Below, one piece after another: positions 1 to 7,766 of a stretch of 8,692 nt of DNA. Origin of the DNA: JAHJDO01 sp030671985 [NCBI: bacterium] (GTDB lineage Bacteria > JAHJDO01); NCBI GenBank assembly GCA_030671985.1, contig DAOVHI010000057.1:1-8692 (forward strand), read 5' to 3'. How positions within the stretch are numbered: position 1 is the first letter of the stretch; each line of letters begins with the position of its first letter. The position numbers were made by a program, and so were the translations under genes. The notes under the pieces were generated by a model. It saw only the letters and a list, made by a program, of their open reading frames with translations. It was not told the origin of the DNA and searched no databases.

Positions 1-80
1 AGGCAGCTGTAAATGGTATGGAATCAGTATTAAAAGATGAATTCTCGCTTAAATCAATACAGGAATATATAAGGGAGTAG
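1..80 (+). CDS. carB: Carbamoyl-phosphate synthase large subunit, C-terminal end only (first carB)
   Basis: Only the last 25 complete codons are visible, read from base 3 to the TAG at 78-80; the gene continues upstream of the window. The peptide begins AAVNGMESV and ends KSIQEYIRE. It aligns without gaps to residues near the end of the second CarB in this window (14 of 25 identical, including ESV and KSIQ), and it resembles the usual end of the MGS-like allosteric domain of bacterial CarB. CarB makes carbamoyl phosphate from bicarbonate, ATP and ammonia supplied by CarA, for pyrimidine and arginine synthesis. It ends two bases before the purF start, so the two genes are almost certainly co-transcribed and probably translationally coupled. 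Because only a tail is visible, intactness of the rest cannot be judged. Confidence 0.8.
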   Translation, partial: AAVNGMESVLKDEFSLKSIQEYIRE

Positions 81-82
81 AG

Positions 83-1459
83 ATGTGTGGAATATTTGGT
101 ATTTACGGACATAAAGACGCTGCGAGACTTACTTATCTGGGTCTTTATGCGCTTCAGCATCGCGGAGAAGAAAGCGCGGGGATTGTTGCGTATAACGGGA
201 AGAAAATTAGTAGTTATAAAGGCATGGGACTTGTAGGCGATGTATTTGAAGAAAGGAATATAAAGACATTAAAAGGACATTTAGCTATTGGACACAACCG
301 CTACTCAACAACAGGTTTAAGCGCCGCAAAAAACATCCAGCCTTTTTTAACCAGTTTTAAAAGAGCTCCTCTTGCTGTTGCTCATAATGGAAATTTTACC
401 AATACCGCTAAGCTGCACGAACAGCTTGAAAAAGATGGGTCCATATTTCAAACTACTATGGATTCTGAGATATTAGTACATCTTTTAGCAAAATCCAAAC
501 AAAGCGATTATAAAAAGGCGGTTGTGCAGACACTTAGTAAAATAAAGGGTTCTTATTCATTAATTTTGATGATGGGTGATGTTTTAATTGGCGCAAGAGA
601 CCCTTTTGGATTCAAACCGTTATGTTTGGGGAAACTTAATGGCGCTTATGTTTTAGCAAGCGAGACATGCGCTCTGGATTTAATTCAGGCAGAATATATT
701 AGAGACATTGAACCGGGAGAGATTGTATTTATTGACAAACATGGCCTAGAATCAATAAAACCATTTCCTGAGACTAAACGCTCTCTATGTATTTTTGAGT
801 ATATCTATTTTGCAAGACCGGATAGTAATATATTTACTAAAAATGTATATCTAACACGCAAACAACTGGGCAGACAACTTGCTCAGGAACATCCTGTAGA
901 GTGTGATTTGGTTATGCCTATTCCTGACTCAGGAAATTATGCTGCAGTGGGATTTGCGGAAGAATCCAAGATTCCTCATGAAATAGGTATGATAAGAAAT
1001 CATTATATTGGAAGAACCTTTATTCAGCCTTCACAGTTTATTAGAGATTTTAAAGTAAAAATAAAACTTAATCCTATAAGGGATGTTATTAATGGCAAGC
1101 GTATAGTTGTTATAGAGGATTCTATTGTCAGAGGCACGACCAGTAAAATCAGGGTAAAGACGTTGAGAGAAGCGGGAGCTAAAGAAGTTCATATGCGAGT
1201 CAGCTGTCCTCCGATAAGATTTCCCTGTTTTTATGGAATTGACTTTCCAACCAAAAGAGAATTGATTGCCTCAAGCCGCAGTGTTGAGCGGACAAGAGAT
1301 TTTCTTGGATTAGACAGTCTAAGATATTTAAGCCTTGAAGGAATGCTTAAGTCAATGTTATTACCTAAAGGAGAATTCTGCACAGCCTGTTTTAACGGAA
1401 CATACCCTATTAAACCTGCAAAAAAATTATCTAAAAGCATATTAGAGGAGAGAAGCTAG
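83..1459 (+). CDS. purF: Amidophosphoribosyltransferase (glutamine PRPP amidotransferase)
   Basis: This 458-residue protein catalyses the first committed step of purine synthesis, turning PRPP and glutamine into phosphoribosylamine in the cytoplasm. Residues 1 to about 230 are a class II glutaminase domain. Cys2 would be exposed by Met removal, so no propeptide is present. Arg73 lies in HNRYSTTG, Asn102-Gly103 in HNGN and Asp127 in MDSE, all at the expected spacing. The rest is a phosphoribosyltransferase domain with PDSG near residue 283 and the PRPP loop VVIEDSIVRGTT at about 342-353. Cys236, Cys382, Cys433 and Cys436 match the four [4Fe-4S] ligands of the Bacillus-type enzyme. The start is fixed by the need for Cys at position 2 and by a Shine-Dalgarno at about 71-77. 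The stop codon directly abuts the pyrG ATG. Every diagnostic residue is intact, so this should be the working PurF. Confidence 0.97.
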   Translation: MCGIFGIYGHKDAARLTYLGLYALQHRGEESAGIVAYNGKKISSYKGMGLVGDVFEERNIKTLKGHLAIGHNRYSTTGLSAAKNIQPFLTSFKRAPLAVAHNGNFTNTAKLHEQLEKDGSIFQTTMDSEILVHLLAKSKQSDYKKAVVQTLSKIKGSYSLILMMGDVLIGARDPFGFKPLCLGKLNGAYVLASETCALDLIQAEYIRDIEPGEIVFIDKHGLESIKPFPETKRSLCIFEYIYFARPDSNIFTKNVYLTRKQLGRQLAQEHPVECDLVMPIPDSGNYAAVGFAEESKIPHEIGMIRNHYIGRTFIQPSQFIRDFKVKIKLNPIRDVINGKRIVVIEDSIVRGTTSKIRVKTLREAGAKEVHMRVSCPPIRFPCFYGIDFPTKRELIASSRSVERTRDFLGLDSLRYLSLEGMLKSMLLPKGEFCTACFNGTYPIKPAKKLSKSILEERS

Positions 1460-3085
1460 ATGACTAAATATATTTTCGTAACAGGCGGCGTCATATCAAG
1501 TCTTGGAAAAGGAATCGCAGCTGCCGCAATAGGGAAACTTCTTGAATCAAGAGGATTAACTATCTCCATGATAAAATGCGATCCATACATAAACGTAGAT
1601 CCAGGCACAATGAATCCATTTCAGCACGGCGAAGTCTATGTCACAGAAGACGGCGCGGAAACTGATCTGGACCTAGGGCACTATGAAAGATTTACCCATG
1701 CCGTAATGAGCGCAGAAAATAACATTACAACAGGGAAAATATACTACTCTGTTATTTCCAAGGAAAGAAAGGGCTCTTACCTTGGAAAAACCATTCAGGT
1801 TATCCCTCACATTACAGACGAGATAAAAAACTGTATTAAAAAAGCAGCTAAAGATAAAAAGCTTGACGTTGTGATAGTTGAAATAGGAGGAACTGTCGGT
1901 GATATTGAAAGCCTTCCTTTTCTTGAAGCAATAAGACAATTTATCTTTGAGAAAGGTCGTAACAACGCAATCAATATTCATGTAACATTAGTTCCGTATA
2001 TAAAAAGCGCCGATGAAATTAAAACAAAACCTACGCAACATAGTGTAGGAAAGCTGAGAGAAATTGGTATTATTCCTGACATTCTACTATGCAGGTCAGA
2101 GTTTCCTCTCTCAAGGGATATAAAGGCTAAGATTGCTCTTTTCTGCAATGTGGAAGAAAAGGCAGTTATTCAGGCATTAGATGTTCAAAGCATATACGAA
2201 GTTCCAATAGTTTTTAAACATGAGAATCTGGATAAGCTTATTATTGACAAACTTAAGTTAAAATGCGCTAAGGGAGACTTAAAGAATTGGAAAAAACAGG
2301 TCGTAGATAAGATAACAAACCCTAAAAGGACTGTTAAAATCGCTGTTGTGGGAAAATATATAGAACTGCAGGATGCCTATAAATCAATATACGAAGCATT
2401 GGCTCATGGAGGAATTGCTAATAATGTTCAACTGAATATAAAAAAAGTAGATTCAGAATGCATTTCTAAACACTGCGCAGAAAAATATTTAAAAGGAGTA
2501 TACGGAGTGCTTGTGCCTGGAGGATTCGGCAGCAGAGGGATTGAAGGTAAAATTCAGGCAGTTCAATATGCGAGAGAGAATAAAATCCCCTTCTTGGGCA
2601 TATGTCTTGGAATGCAGATAGCAGTAATTGAATTTGCCAGAAATGTTTGCGGCTTAAAAAGGGCAGATTCTACAGAATTCAATAAAAATACACCTCATCC
2701 TGTAATCTGCCTTTTAGATGAACAAAAGAAAATAAAGATTAAAGGCGGAACAATGCGTTTGGGCAAATATTTATGTAGGCTAAAAAAAGGAACAAAAAGT
2801 ATCAAAGCCTATAAAAAAGAAGAAATTTCTGAACGACACAGGCACAGATATGAATTTAACAATAAGTACATTGGAACGATGGAGAAAAATGGTCTTGTAA
2901 TTGCGGGAGTTCATCCGGAAGGCAATCTTGTAGAACTGGTTGAGATAACTGACCATCCATGGTTTGTAGGATGTCAATTTCATCCGGAATTTAAATCAAA
3001 ACCTGATAAAACTCATCCGCTTTTTAGAGAGTTTGTAAAATTATGCAGTCAAAATATTAACAAAAGCAAAAAACAAAAGGAGTAA
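1460..3085 (+). CDS. pyrG: CTP synthase
   Basis: This 541-residue enzyme converts UTP to CTP using ATP and glutamine, the last step of de novo pyrimidine nucleotide synthesis. The length is normal for the family. The N-terminal synthetase domain (about 1-270) has the P-loop-like [11 protein letters not shown] at residues 9-19, the Mg-binding [10 protein letters not shown] segment at 69-78 and [11 protein letters not shown] at about 141-151. A linker is followed by a class I glutaminase domain from about 290. There PGGFG (353-357) forms the oxyanion region, Cys382 in GICLGMQ is the nucleophile, and His508 and Glu510 in FHPEF complete the triad. The ATG follows the purF stop with no spacer, and its Shine-Dalgarno (GAGGAGAG, about 1445-1452) lies inside purF, which implies coupling. 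The tail is lysine-rich. Unlike the last gene in the window, its glutaminase site is fully conserved. Confidence 0.97.
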   Translation: MTKYIFVTGGVISSLGKGIAAAAIGKLLESRGLTISMIKCDPYINVDPGTMNPFQHGEVYVTEDGAETDLDLGHYERFTHAVMSAENNITTGKIYYSVISKERKGSYLGKTIQVIPHITDEIKNCIKKAAKDKKLDVVIVEIGGTVGDIESLPFLEAIRQFIFEKGRNNAINIHVTLVPYIKSADEIKTKPTQHSVGKLREIGIIPDILLCRSEFPLSRDIKAKIALFCNVEEKAVIQALDVQSIYEVPIVFKHENLDKLIIDKLKLKCAKGDLKNWKKQVVDKITNPKRTVKIAVVGKYIELQDAYKSIYEALAHGGIANNVQLNIKKVDSECISKHCAEKYLKGVYGVLVPGGFGSRGIEGKIQAVQYARENKIPFLGICLGMQIAVIEFARNVCGLKRADSTEFNKNTPHPVICLLDEQKKIKIKGGTMRLGKYLCRLKKGTKSIKAYKKEEISERHRHRYEFNNKYIGTMEKNGLVIAGVHPEGNLVELVEITDHPWFVGCQFHPEFKSKPDKTHPLFREFVKLCSQNINKSKKQKE

Positions 3086-3089
3086 AGAA

Positions 3090-4340
3090 ATGAGTGAAAC
3101 AAATTTGTTTAAGATCACACAGAACCAATTAGATGAAGCTGTTGAGAAGTTAGGGCTCAATAAGGCTGCTCATGAACTTCTTCGGTGGCCTCAACGTGAA
3201 TTCACTTTCACTCTTCCGGTAAAGATGGATGATGGGACCACCAAGATTTTTCATGGATTCAGAATTCAATATAACTCGGCTCTTGGTCCGACAAAGGGAG
3301 GAGTGCGCTGGCATCCTGAAGAAACCATAGATACCGTACGCGCTCTGGCTGCGTGGATGACGTGGAAATGCGCTCTTGTAAACATCCCTCTCGGAGGTGG
3401 TAAAGGTGGCATAATTTGCAATCCTAAGACAATGTCTGAAAGGGAAAAGGAATACCTTGCGAGGGCTTATATCAGAGCTATTGCCTCTCATATTGGTGTT
3501 CACAAGGATGTACCTGCTCCTGATGTCTACACAACGCCGCAGATTATGGCATGGATGATGGATGAGTATGAGGCTATAGTGGGCGAATCTCATCCGGGAA
3601 TGATCACCGGTAAGCCTCTGTCGTTGGGAGGCAGTGAAGGACGTGGAGATGCAACAGCTCGCGGAGGAGTCTTTACCGTAAGAGAGGCGTGTAAAACTCT
3701 TGGTATTAGCTCTAAAGGTACCTTTGCAATTCAGGGCTTTGGAAACGCCGGACAATTCGCAGCGCTGCTGCATTCTGAAATATTAGAAGGGGGAAAACTT
3801 GTTGCAGTATCTGACTCAAAAGGGGGAGTGTATAATGAATCAGGTATTAATCCAGGAGATATGGTGGAGCATAAACTAAAAACAGGAAGTGTCGCCGGCT
3901 TTCCCGGAACAAGTCCCATCAGCAATAAGGAGATTATTGAGCTTGATGTAGATGTTTTCTATCCCTCTGCTCTGGAGAATGTCATTACTGAGAAAAACGC
4001 GCAGAATGTCAAAGCCAGAATAATCTGCGAGCTTGCAAACGGACCTACAACTCCTGAAGCAGACGCAATACTTTATGCAAAGGGCGTTCACATTATACCT
4101 GACTTTCTTGCCAATGCCGGAGGGGTAACTGTCAGCTATTTTGAACAGGTTCAGAATACATATAACTATTATTGGTCACTGGATGATGTGCATAGACAGT
4201 TGGACGCCAAAATGACCACTGCTTATAACTCGGTATATAGAATGCACAAGGAAAAGAATGTTCACATGCGTTTAGCTGCGTATATGATTGCAGTCTCCCG
4301 CGTTGCCGAAGCCGTAAAACTCAGAGGGTGGATATCATAA
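3090..4340 (+). CDS. gdhA: Glutamate dehydrogenase (Glu/Leu/Phe/Val dehydrogenase family)
   Basis: This 416-residue protein matches the short hexameric class that interconverts glutamate with 2-oxoglutarate and ammonia. The key residues Lys69 (GPTKGG), Lys93 (WKCA), Lys105 (GGGKGG) and Asp145 (APDVYT) keep exactly the spacing of the clostridial enzyme residues 89, 113, 125 and 165. The nucleotide-binding domain has GFGNAG at 216-221, and Asp242 ends the second strand, which favours NAD over NADP (inference; cofactor choice is hard to read from sequence). The substrate is most likely glutamate, but leucine or other amino acid dehydrogenases share the fold. The Shine-Dalgarno AAAAGGAG runs up to the pyrG stop, and the start lies four bases after it, so the gene belongs to the same operon. 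In three sampled lines its GC was about 45-50%, against 30-40% in two lines of pyrG. It supplies or consumes the ammonia and glutamate used by its neighbours. Confidence 0.93.
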   Translation: MSETNLFKITQNQLDEAVEKLGLNKAAHELLRWPQREFTFTLPVKMDDGTTKIFHGFRIQYNSALGPTKGGVRWHPEETIDTVRALAAWMTWKCALVNIPLGGGKGGIICNPKTMSEREKEYLARAYIRAIASHIGVHKDVPAPDVYTTPQIMAWMMDEYEAIVGESHPGMITGKPLSLGGSEGRGDATARGGVFTVREACKTLGISSKGTFAIQGFGNAGQFAALLHSEILEGGKLVAVSDSKGGVYNESGINPGDMVEHKLKTGSVAGFPGTSPISNKEIIELDVDVFYPSALENVITEKNAQNVKARIICELANGPTTPEADAILYAKGVHIIPDFLANAGGVTVSYFEQVQNTYNYYWSLDDVHRQLDAKMTTAYNSVYRMHKEKNVHMRLAAYMIAVSRVAEAVKLRGWIS

Positions 4341-4368
4341 AAAACAAATTAATGATGCTTTTTAGCTA

Positions 4369-4398
4369 TTGTCAACTATATCTGCGTTGTGATATAAT
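4369..4398 (+). promoter_or_regulatory. Probable sigma-70-type promoter for the second carB unit
   Basis: A -35 box TTGTCA (4369-4374, five of six to consensus) and a perfect -10 box TATAAT (4393-4398) are separated by 18 bases. TG at 4390-4391 gives an extended -10 (TGATATAAT). Transcription would start near 4405. It lies in the only sizeable intergenic gap and faces the downstream carB, so it is the best promoter candidate in the window. No transcript evidence is available. Confidence 0.6.
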
Positions 4399-4402
4399 TT
4401 CC

Positions 4403-4429
4403 TCCCATGAGGTTCTCAATGGGATTTTT
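4403..4429 (+). terminator. Hairpin with T run; likely terminator of the upstream operon
   Basis: The arms TCCCAT (4403-4408) and ATGGGA (4419-4424) pair perfectly. Inside them GAG (4409-4411) pairs with CTC (4415-4417), leaving a GTT loop and one bulged A. Five T residues follow at 4425-4429. This has the form of an intrinsic terminator 62 bases past the gdhA stop. It also sits exactly at the predicted transcription start of the next unit, so in that transcript it would instead be a 5' stem, possibly stabilising. The stem is short and only moderately GC-rich. Confidence 0.42.
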
Positions 4430-4526
4430 GATCGTCTTTTCAGTGAAGTCTGTCCAGAGGTGTCTATTTCCCAGTAGAACTGCGTTTATAACGCTCAATA
4501 TATACAAACAATAAGGAGGTCGTTTT
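4405..4526 (+). other. Untranslated leader of the second carB transcript
   Basis: About 120 bases lie between the predicted start site and the carB ATG. Near the end a small hairpin, GCGTT (4482-4486) with AACGC (4490-4494) and a TAT loop, precedes a very strong Shine-Dalgarno (TAAGGAGGT, 4512-4520) six bases before the ATG. A frame of 35 codons (4407-4514) is open through the whole leader and ends within that Shine-Dalgarno, but it has no ribosome site of its own. I recognise no known riboswitch class. Attenuation or a leader peptide remains possible but unsupported. Confidence 0.35.
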
Positions 4527-7500
4527 ATGCCAAAAAGGACTGATATTCATAAGATTTTAATTATAGGTTCCGGTCCTATAATCATAGGGCAGGCATGTGA
4601 GTTTGATTATTCAGGCACTCAGGCATGTAGAGCGCTTAAAGAAGAAGGGTATGAAGTAGTGCTTGTGAACTCTAATCCTGCTACTATCATGACAGACCCT
4701 GACACAGCTGACAAAACATATATAGAGCCGCTCACCGTAGAAAGCATTGGGGAAATTATCAGGAAAGAAAAGCCTGATGCGCTTCTTCCTAATCTTGGAG
4801 GACAGACGGGACTTAATCTTGCATCAAGTCTTCACAGCTCAGGAGTATTAAAAAAATACGGAGTTGAGGTCATCGGCGTTAAAGCAGACGCTATCAAGCG
4901 CGGAGAAGACAGGATTGCATTTAAGGAAACAATGAATAAATTGGGTATATCTCTTCCTAAATCCGAACCATGTTATTCTGTGGAGGAAGCAGAGAAGATA
5001 GCGGAAAAACTTGGATATCCTGTTGTGTTGCGGCCTGCTTATACATTGGGCGGAACAGGAGGGGGAATTGCTTACAACGTAGAAGAGCTAAAAACTATTG
5101 TCGTCAGAGGTCTTGCAGCAAGTCTTGTACATCAGGTTCTGGTTGAAGAATCTGTTTTGGGATGGGAGGAATTAGAGCTTGAGGTAGTAAGAGATCAGAA
5201 AAACCAGAAGATCACAGTCTGTTTTATTGAAAATATTGATGCTATGGGCGTGCATACAGGAGACAGCTTCTGCTCTGCTCCTATGCTCACAGTTCCAAAA
5301 GCACTGCAGAAACGAATGCAGAATATTTCTTATAAAATTGTTGAGGCTATTGGTGTTATAGGCGGCACAAATGTTCAGCTTGCGCATAATCTTGAGGACG
5401 ATAGATTGGTAGTGATTGAGATCAATCCCAGAACATCGCGCTCATCAGCTCTTGCCTCCAAAGCGACCGGATTTCCAATAGCCCGTATCTCCACAAAGCT
5501 TGCCGTTGGCATTACACTGGATGAAATTCCGTACTGGAAGAAAGGAACTCTTGAGAAATATGAACCAAGCGGAGAGTATATAGTAATTAAATTCGCGCGT
5601 TGGGCTTTTGAAAAGTTTCCGGGAGCAAAGGATATACTTGGAACACAAATGAAGGCTGTAGGCGAAGTAATGAGCATAGGAAAAACATATAAGGAATCCT
5701 TTCAAAAAGCCATCCGTTCTCTTGAGATAAACAGATGCGGTCTTGGCGGAGCTAAGAACTTTAAAACGCTTTCCCTTGAAAGACTGAAAGAGAAATTAGC
5801 AAATCCTTCCAGTGAACGTATTTTTCTGATGTATGAAGCGCTGCGCAAGGGTATGAGCGTAGAAGAACTCTACAGGATGACATACATCGGACGCTGGTTT
5901 ATTAAAGAGATGAAGGAACTTGTAGAATTTGAGGAAGAATTAATTAAAAATAAATGGAAAACTCTTTCTGATGGGAAATTAGTTAAAGCAAAAGAGTGGG
6001 GTTTTTCAGATAAATATCTGGCAGGACTTTTTGAAGTAAAAGAAAAAGAGATCAGACAAAAGAGGATCGCTATAGGCAAAAGCGGATGTTTTGAGGCTGT
6101 GCCTGTGAGCGGAGTAAAGAATGCCGCTTATTACTATTCCACTTACAACGGGAAAGATTCGGTTCCTGTATCATCAAAGAAGAAGATAATGATATTAGGC
6201 GGCGGACCTAATAGAATCGGGCAGGGTATTGAATTTGATTATACGTGTGTACACGCAGCTTTTGCCTTGCGGGATGAAGGATATGAGTCAATTATGGTTA
6301 ACTGCAATCCTGAAACCGTATCCACTGATTATGACACTTCAAACAAGCTTTATTTTGAACCTTTAACAGTTGAAGATGTGCTCACAATTTACAAAAAAGA
6401 GAAACCCGAAGGTGTTATTGTTCAGTTTGGCGGACAAACCCCTCTGAATATTGCTCAGGAATTAAAGAATAATGGGGTGAAAATTCTTGGAACAACTCCC
6501 GAAAGCATACATCTTGCAGAAGATAGAGAGCGTTTCAGAGACAAAATGATCGCTCTTAATATTCCACAGCCGGAAAGCGGTATAGCGCGTTCATTAGACG
6601 AAGCTCTTATAACCGCCAAGAAGATAGGATATCCTCTCATGGTGCGCCCGTCTTATGTGCTGGGAGGACGCGGGATGCAAATTATTTACGATGAGGCTAT
6701 GCTGAGAGATTATGCTATTGAAGCTATTCAGGTCAGTCCTGAGCATCCAATGCTTATTGATAGATTTCTTGAGCAGGCTGTAGAGGCGGAAGTTGATGCT
6801 GTTTCCGATGGAGAAAATACGTTTGTAGCAGCCGTTATGGAACATACGGAATTAGCAGGTGTTCATTCAGGAGATTCTGCGTGCGCTATTCCGTCAAGAA
6901 CTATTAAAAAAGAACACTTAAATACTATAAGAAAATACACATCGGCAATTGCAAAGGAATTGAATGTAGTAGGTTTAATGAATATTCAATATGCAATATG
7001 CGATAATGAAGTTTATATAATCGAGGCTAACCCAAGAGCTTCACGTACGGTTCCAATAGTCTCTAAGGTAACGGGTGTTCCCATAGCCCATATAGCAACT
7101 CAAATAATGCTGGGTAAGAAGATCGGAGATTTTCCTGAACTAAAAACTCATAAGCTTCCTTATGTAGCCGTTAAAGAAGCGGTTTTTCCGTTTAACATGT
7201 TTCCGGAAGTAGATCCTTTACTTGGTCCGGAAATGAGAGCTACGGGAGAAGTTATGGGAATCGGCGATACATTCGGACTTGCTTTTTATAAGGCAGCGGA
7301 AGCAGCCGGTTCAAAGCTTCCTCTTAAGGGGAATGTGCTTTTGACGATAGCCGATAAAGACAAACCTTTTTTGATTCCCATTGCTCAGAGGATCAAGAAA
7401 CTTGGTTTCAGTATTTATGCTACAAAAGGCACGGCTGGATTTCTAAAAAAGAATGGCATAGAGAATACAGAAATAAAAAAATTACATGAAGGAAGACCAA

Positions 7501-7745
7501 ATATAACCGATGCAGTTAAAAACAAAGAGATTAATCTTATTATCAATACTCCGGTTGGACGCAGCGGGAAACATGATGACAGTTACATCCGTATAACCGC
7601 AATACAGCATAAGATTCCCTATATTACTTCTATAACAGCTGCGGAAGCCAGTGTCGAAGGGATTGAATCTGTATCCAAAACTAAAAGTTCACCAAAATCC
7701 ATTCAGGATTATCTCAAGGAACTTGTTAGGGTTGGGGAACAATAA
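4527..7745 (+). CDS. carB: Carbamoyl-phosphate synthase large subunit, full length (second carB)
   Basis: At 1072 residues this is a normal-length CarB, which forms carbamoyl phosphate from bicarbonate, two ATP and ammonia. The first ATP-grasp half (1 to about 400) carries GQACEFDYSGTQA, Arg169 before LGGTGGG (174-180) and metal ligands Glu298 and Asn300 in EINPR. A linking domain follows. The second synthetase half starts near 552 with ILGGGPNRIGQGIEFDY and has Arg707 before LGGRG and Glu833 and Asn835 in EANPR. The MGS-like allosteric domain runs from about 935 to the end. Thr966 and Thr969 (ATKGT) and HEGRPN match positions that bind nucleotide effectors in the E. coli enzyme. All catalytic elements look intact. 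No carA is in the window, so its glutaminase partner is unknown. It is clearly distinct from the first carB, whose tail matches it at only 14 of 25 residues. It has its own promoter and is followed 21 bases later by a PurF paralogue. Confidence 0.96.
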   Translation: MPKRTDIHKILIIGSGPIIIGQACEFDYSGTQACRALKEEGYEVVLVNSNPATIMTDPDTADKTYIEPLTVESIGEIIRKEKPDALLPNLGGQTGLNLASSLHSSGVLKKYGVEVIGVKADAIKRGEDRIAFKETMNKLGISLPKSEPCYSVEEAEKIAEKLGYPVVLRPAYTLGGTGGGIAYNVEELKTIVVRGLAASLVHQVLVEESVLGWEELELEVVRDQKNQKITVCFIENIDAMGVHTGDSFCSAPMLTVPKALQKRMQNISYKIVEAIGVIGGTNVQLAHNLEDDRLVVIEINPRTSRSSALASKATGFPIARISTKLAVGITLDEIPYWKKGTLEKYEPSGEYIVIKFARWAFEKFPGAKDILGTQMKAVGEVMSIGKTYKESFQKAIRSLEINRCGLGGAKNFKTLSLERLKEKLANPSSERIFLMYEALRKGMSVEELYRMTYIGRWFIKEMKELVEFEEELIKNKWKTLSDGKLVKAKEWGFSDKYLAGLFEVKEKEIRQKRIAIGKSGCFEAVPVSGVKNAAYYYSTYNGKDSVPVSSKKKIMILGGGPNRIGQGIEFDYTCVHAAFALRDEGYESIMVNCNPETVSTDYDTSNKLYFEPLTVEDVLTIYKKEKPEGVIVQFGGQTPLNIAQELKNNGVKILGTTPESIHLAEDRERFRDKMIALNIPQPESGIARSLDEALITAKKIGYPLMVRPSYVLGGRGMQIIYDEAMLRDYAIEAIQVSPEHPMLIDRFLEQAVEAEVDAVSDGENTFVAAVMEHTELAGVHSGDSACAIPSRTIKKEHLNTIRKYTSAIAKELNVVGLMNIQYAICDNEVYIIEANPRASRTVPIVSKVTGVPIAHIATQIMLGKKIGDFPELKTHKLPYVAVKEAVFPFNMFPEVDPLLGPEMRATGEVMGIGDTFGLAFYKAAEAAGSKLPLKGNVLLTIADKDKPFLIPIAQRIKKLGFSIYATKGTAGFLKKNGIENTEIKKLHEGRPNITDAVKNKEINLIINTPVGRSGKHDDSYIRITAIQHKIPYITSITAAEASVEGIESVSKTKSSPKSIQDYLKELVRVGEQ

Positions 7746-7752
7746 TAAATAA

Positions 7753-7758
7753 AAGGAG
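7753..7758 (+). promoter_or_regulatory. Ribosome binding site fixing the start of the PurF paralogue
   Basis: AAGGAG lies eight bases before the ATG at 7767. An in-frame TAG at 7761-7763 rules out any start further upstream. The Asp at position 2 is therefore a real feature of the protein and not an artefact of a misplaced start. Confidence 0.85.
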
Positions 7759-7766
7759 CATAGAAA

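Noticed and set aside
3150-3773. A 207-codon open frame on the minus strand
   Set aside because: It lies wholly within gdhA, whose lysines, Asp and nucleotide-binding motif are all in place. The reverse translation has no recognisable domain and no ribosome site, so it is a shadow of the real gene.
4405-4526. Possible riboswitch in the carB leader
   Set aside because: I compared it by eye with THF, preQ1 and SAM-II type motifs and found no conserved core. Only two simple hairpins are visible.
5375-5705. Overlapping minus-strand open frames of 86 and 100 codons
   Set aside because: They are antisense to the conserved first ATP-grasp half of carB and show no family resemblance.
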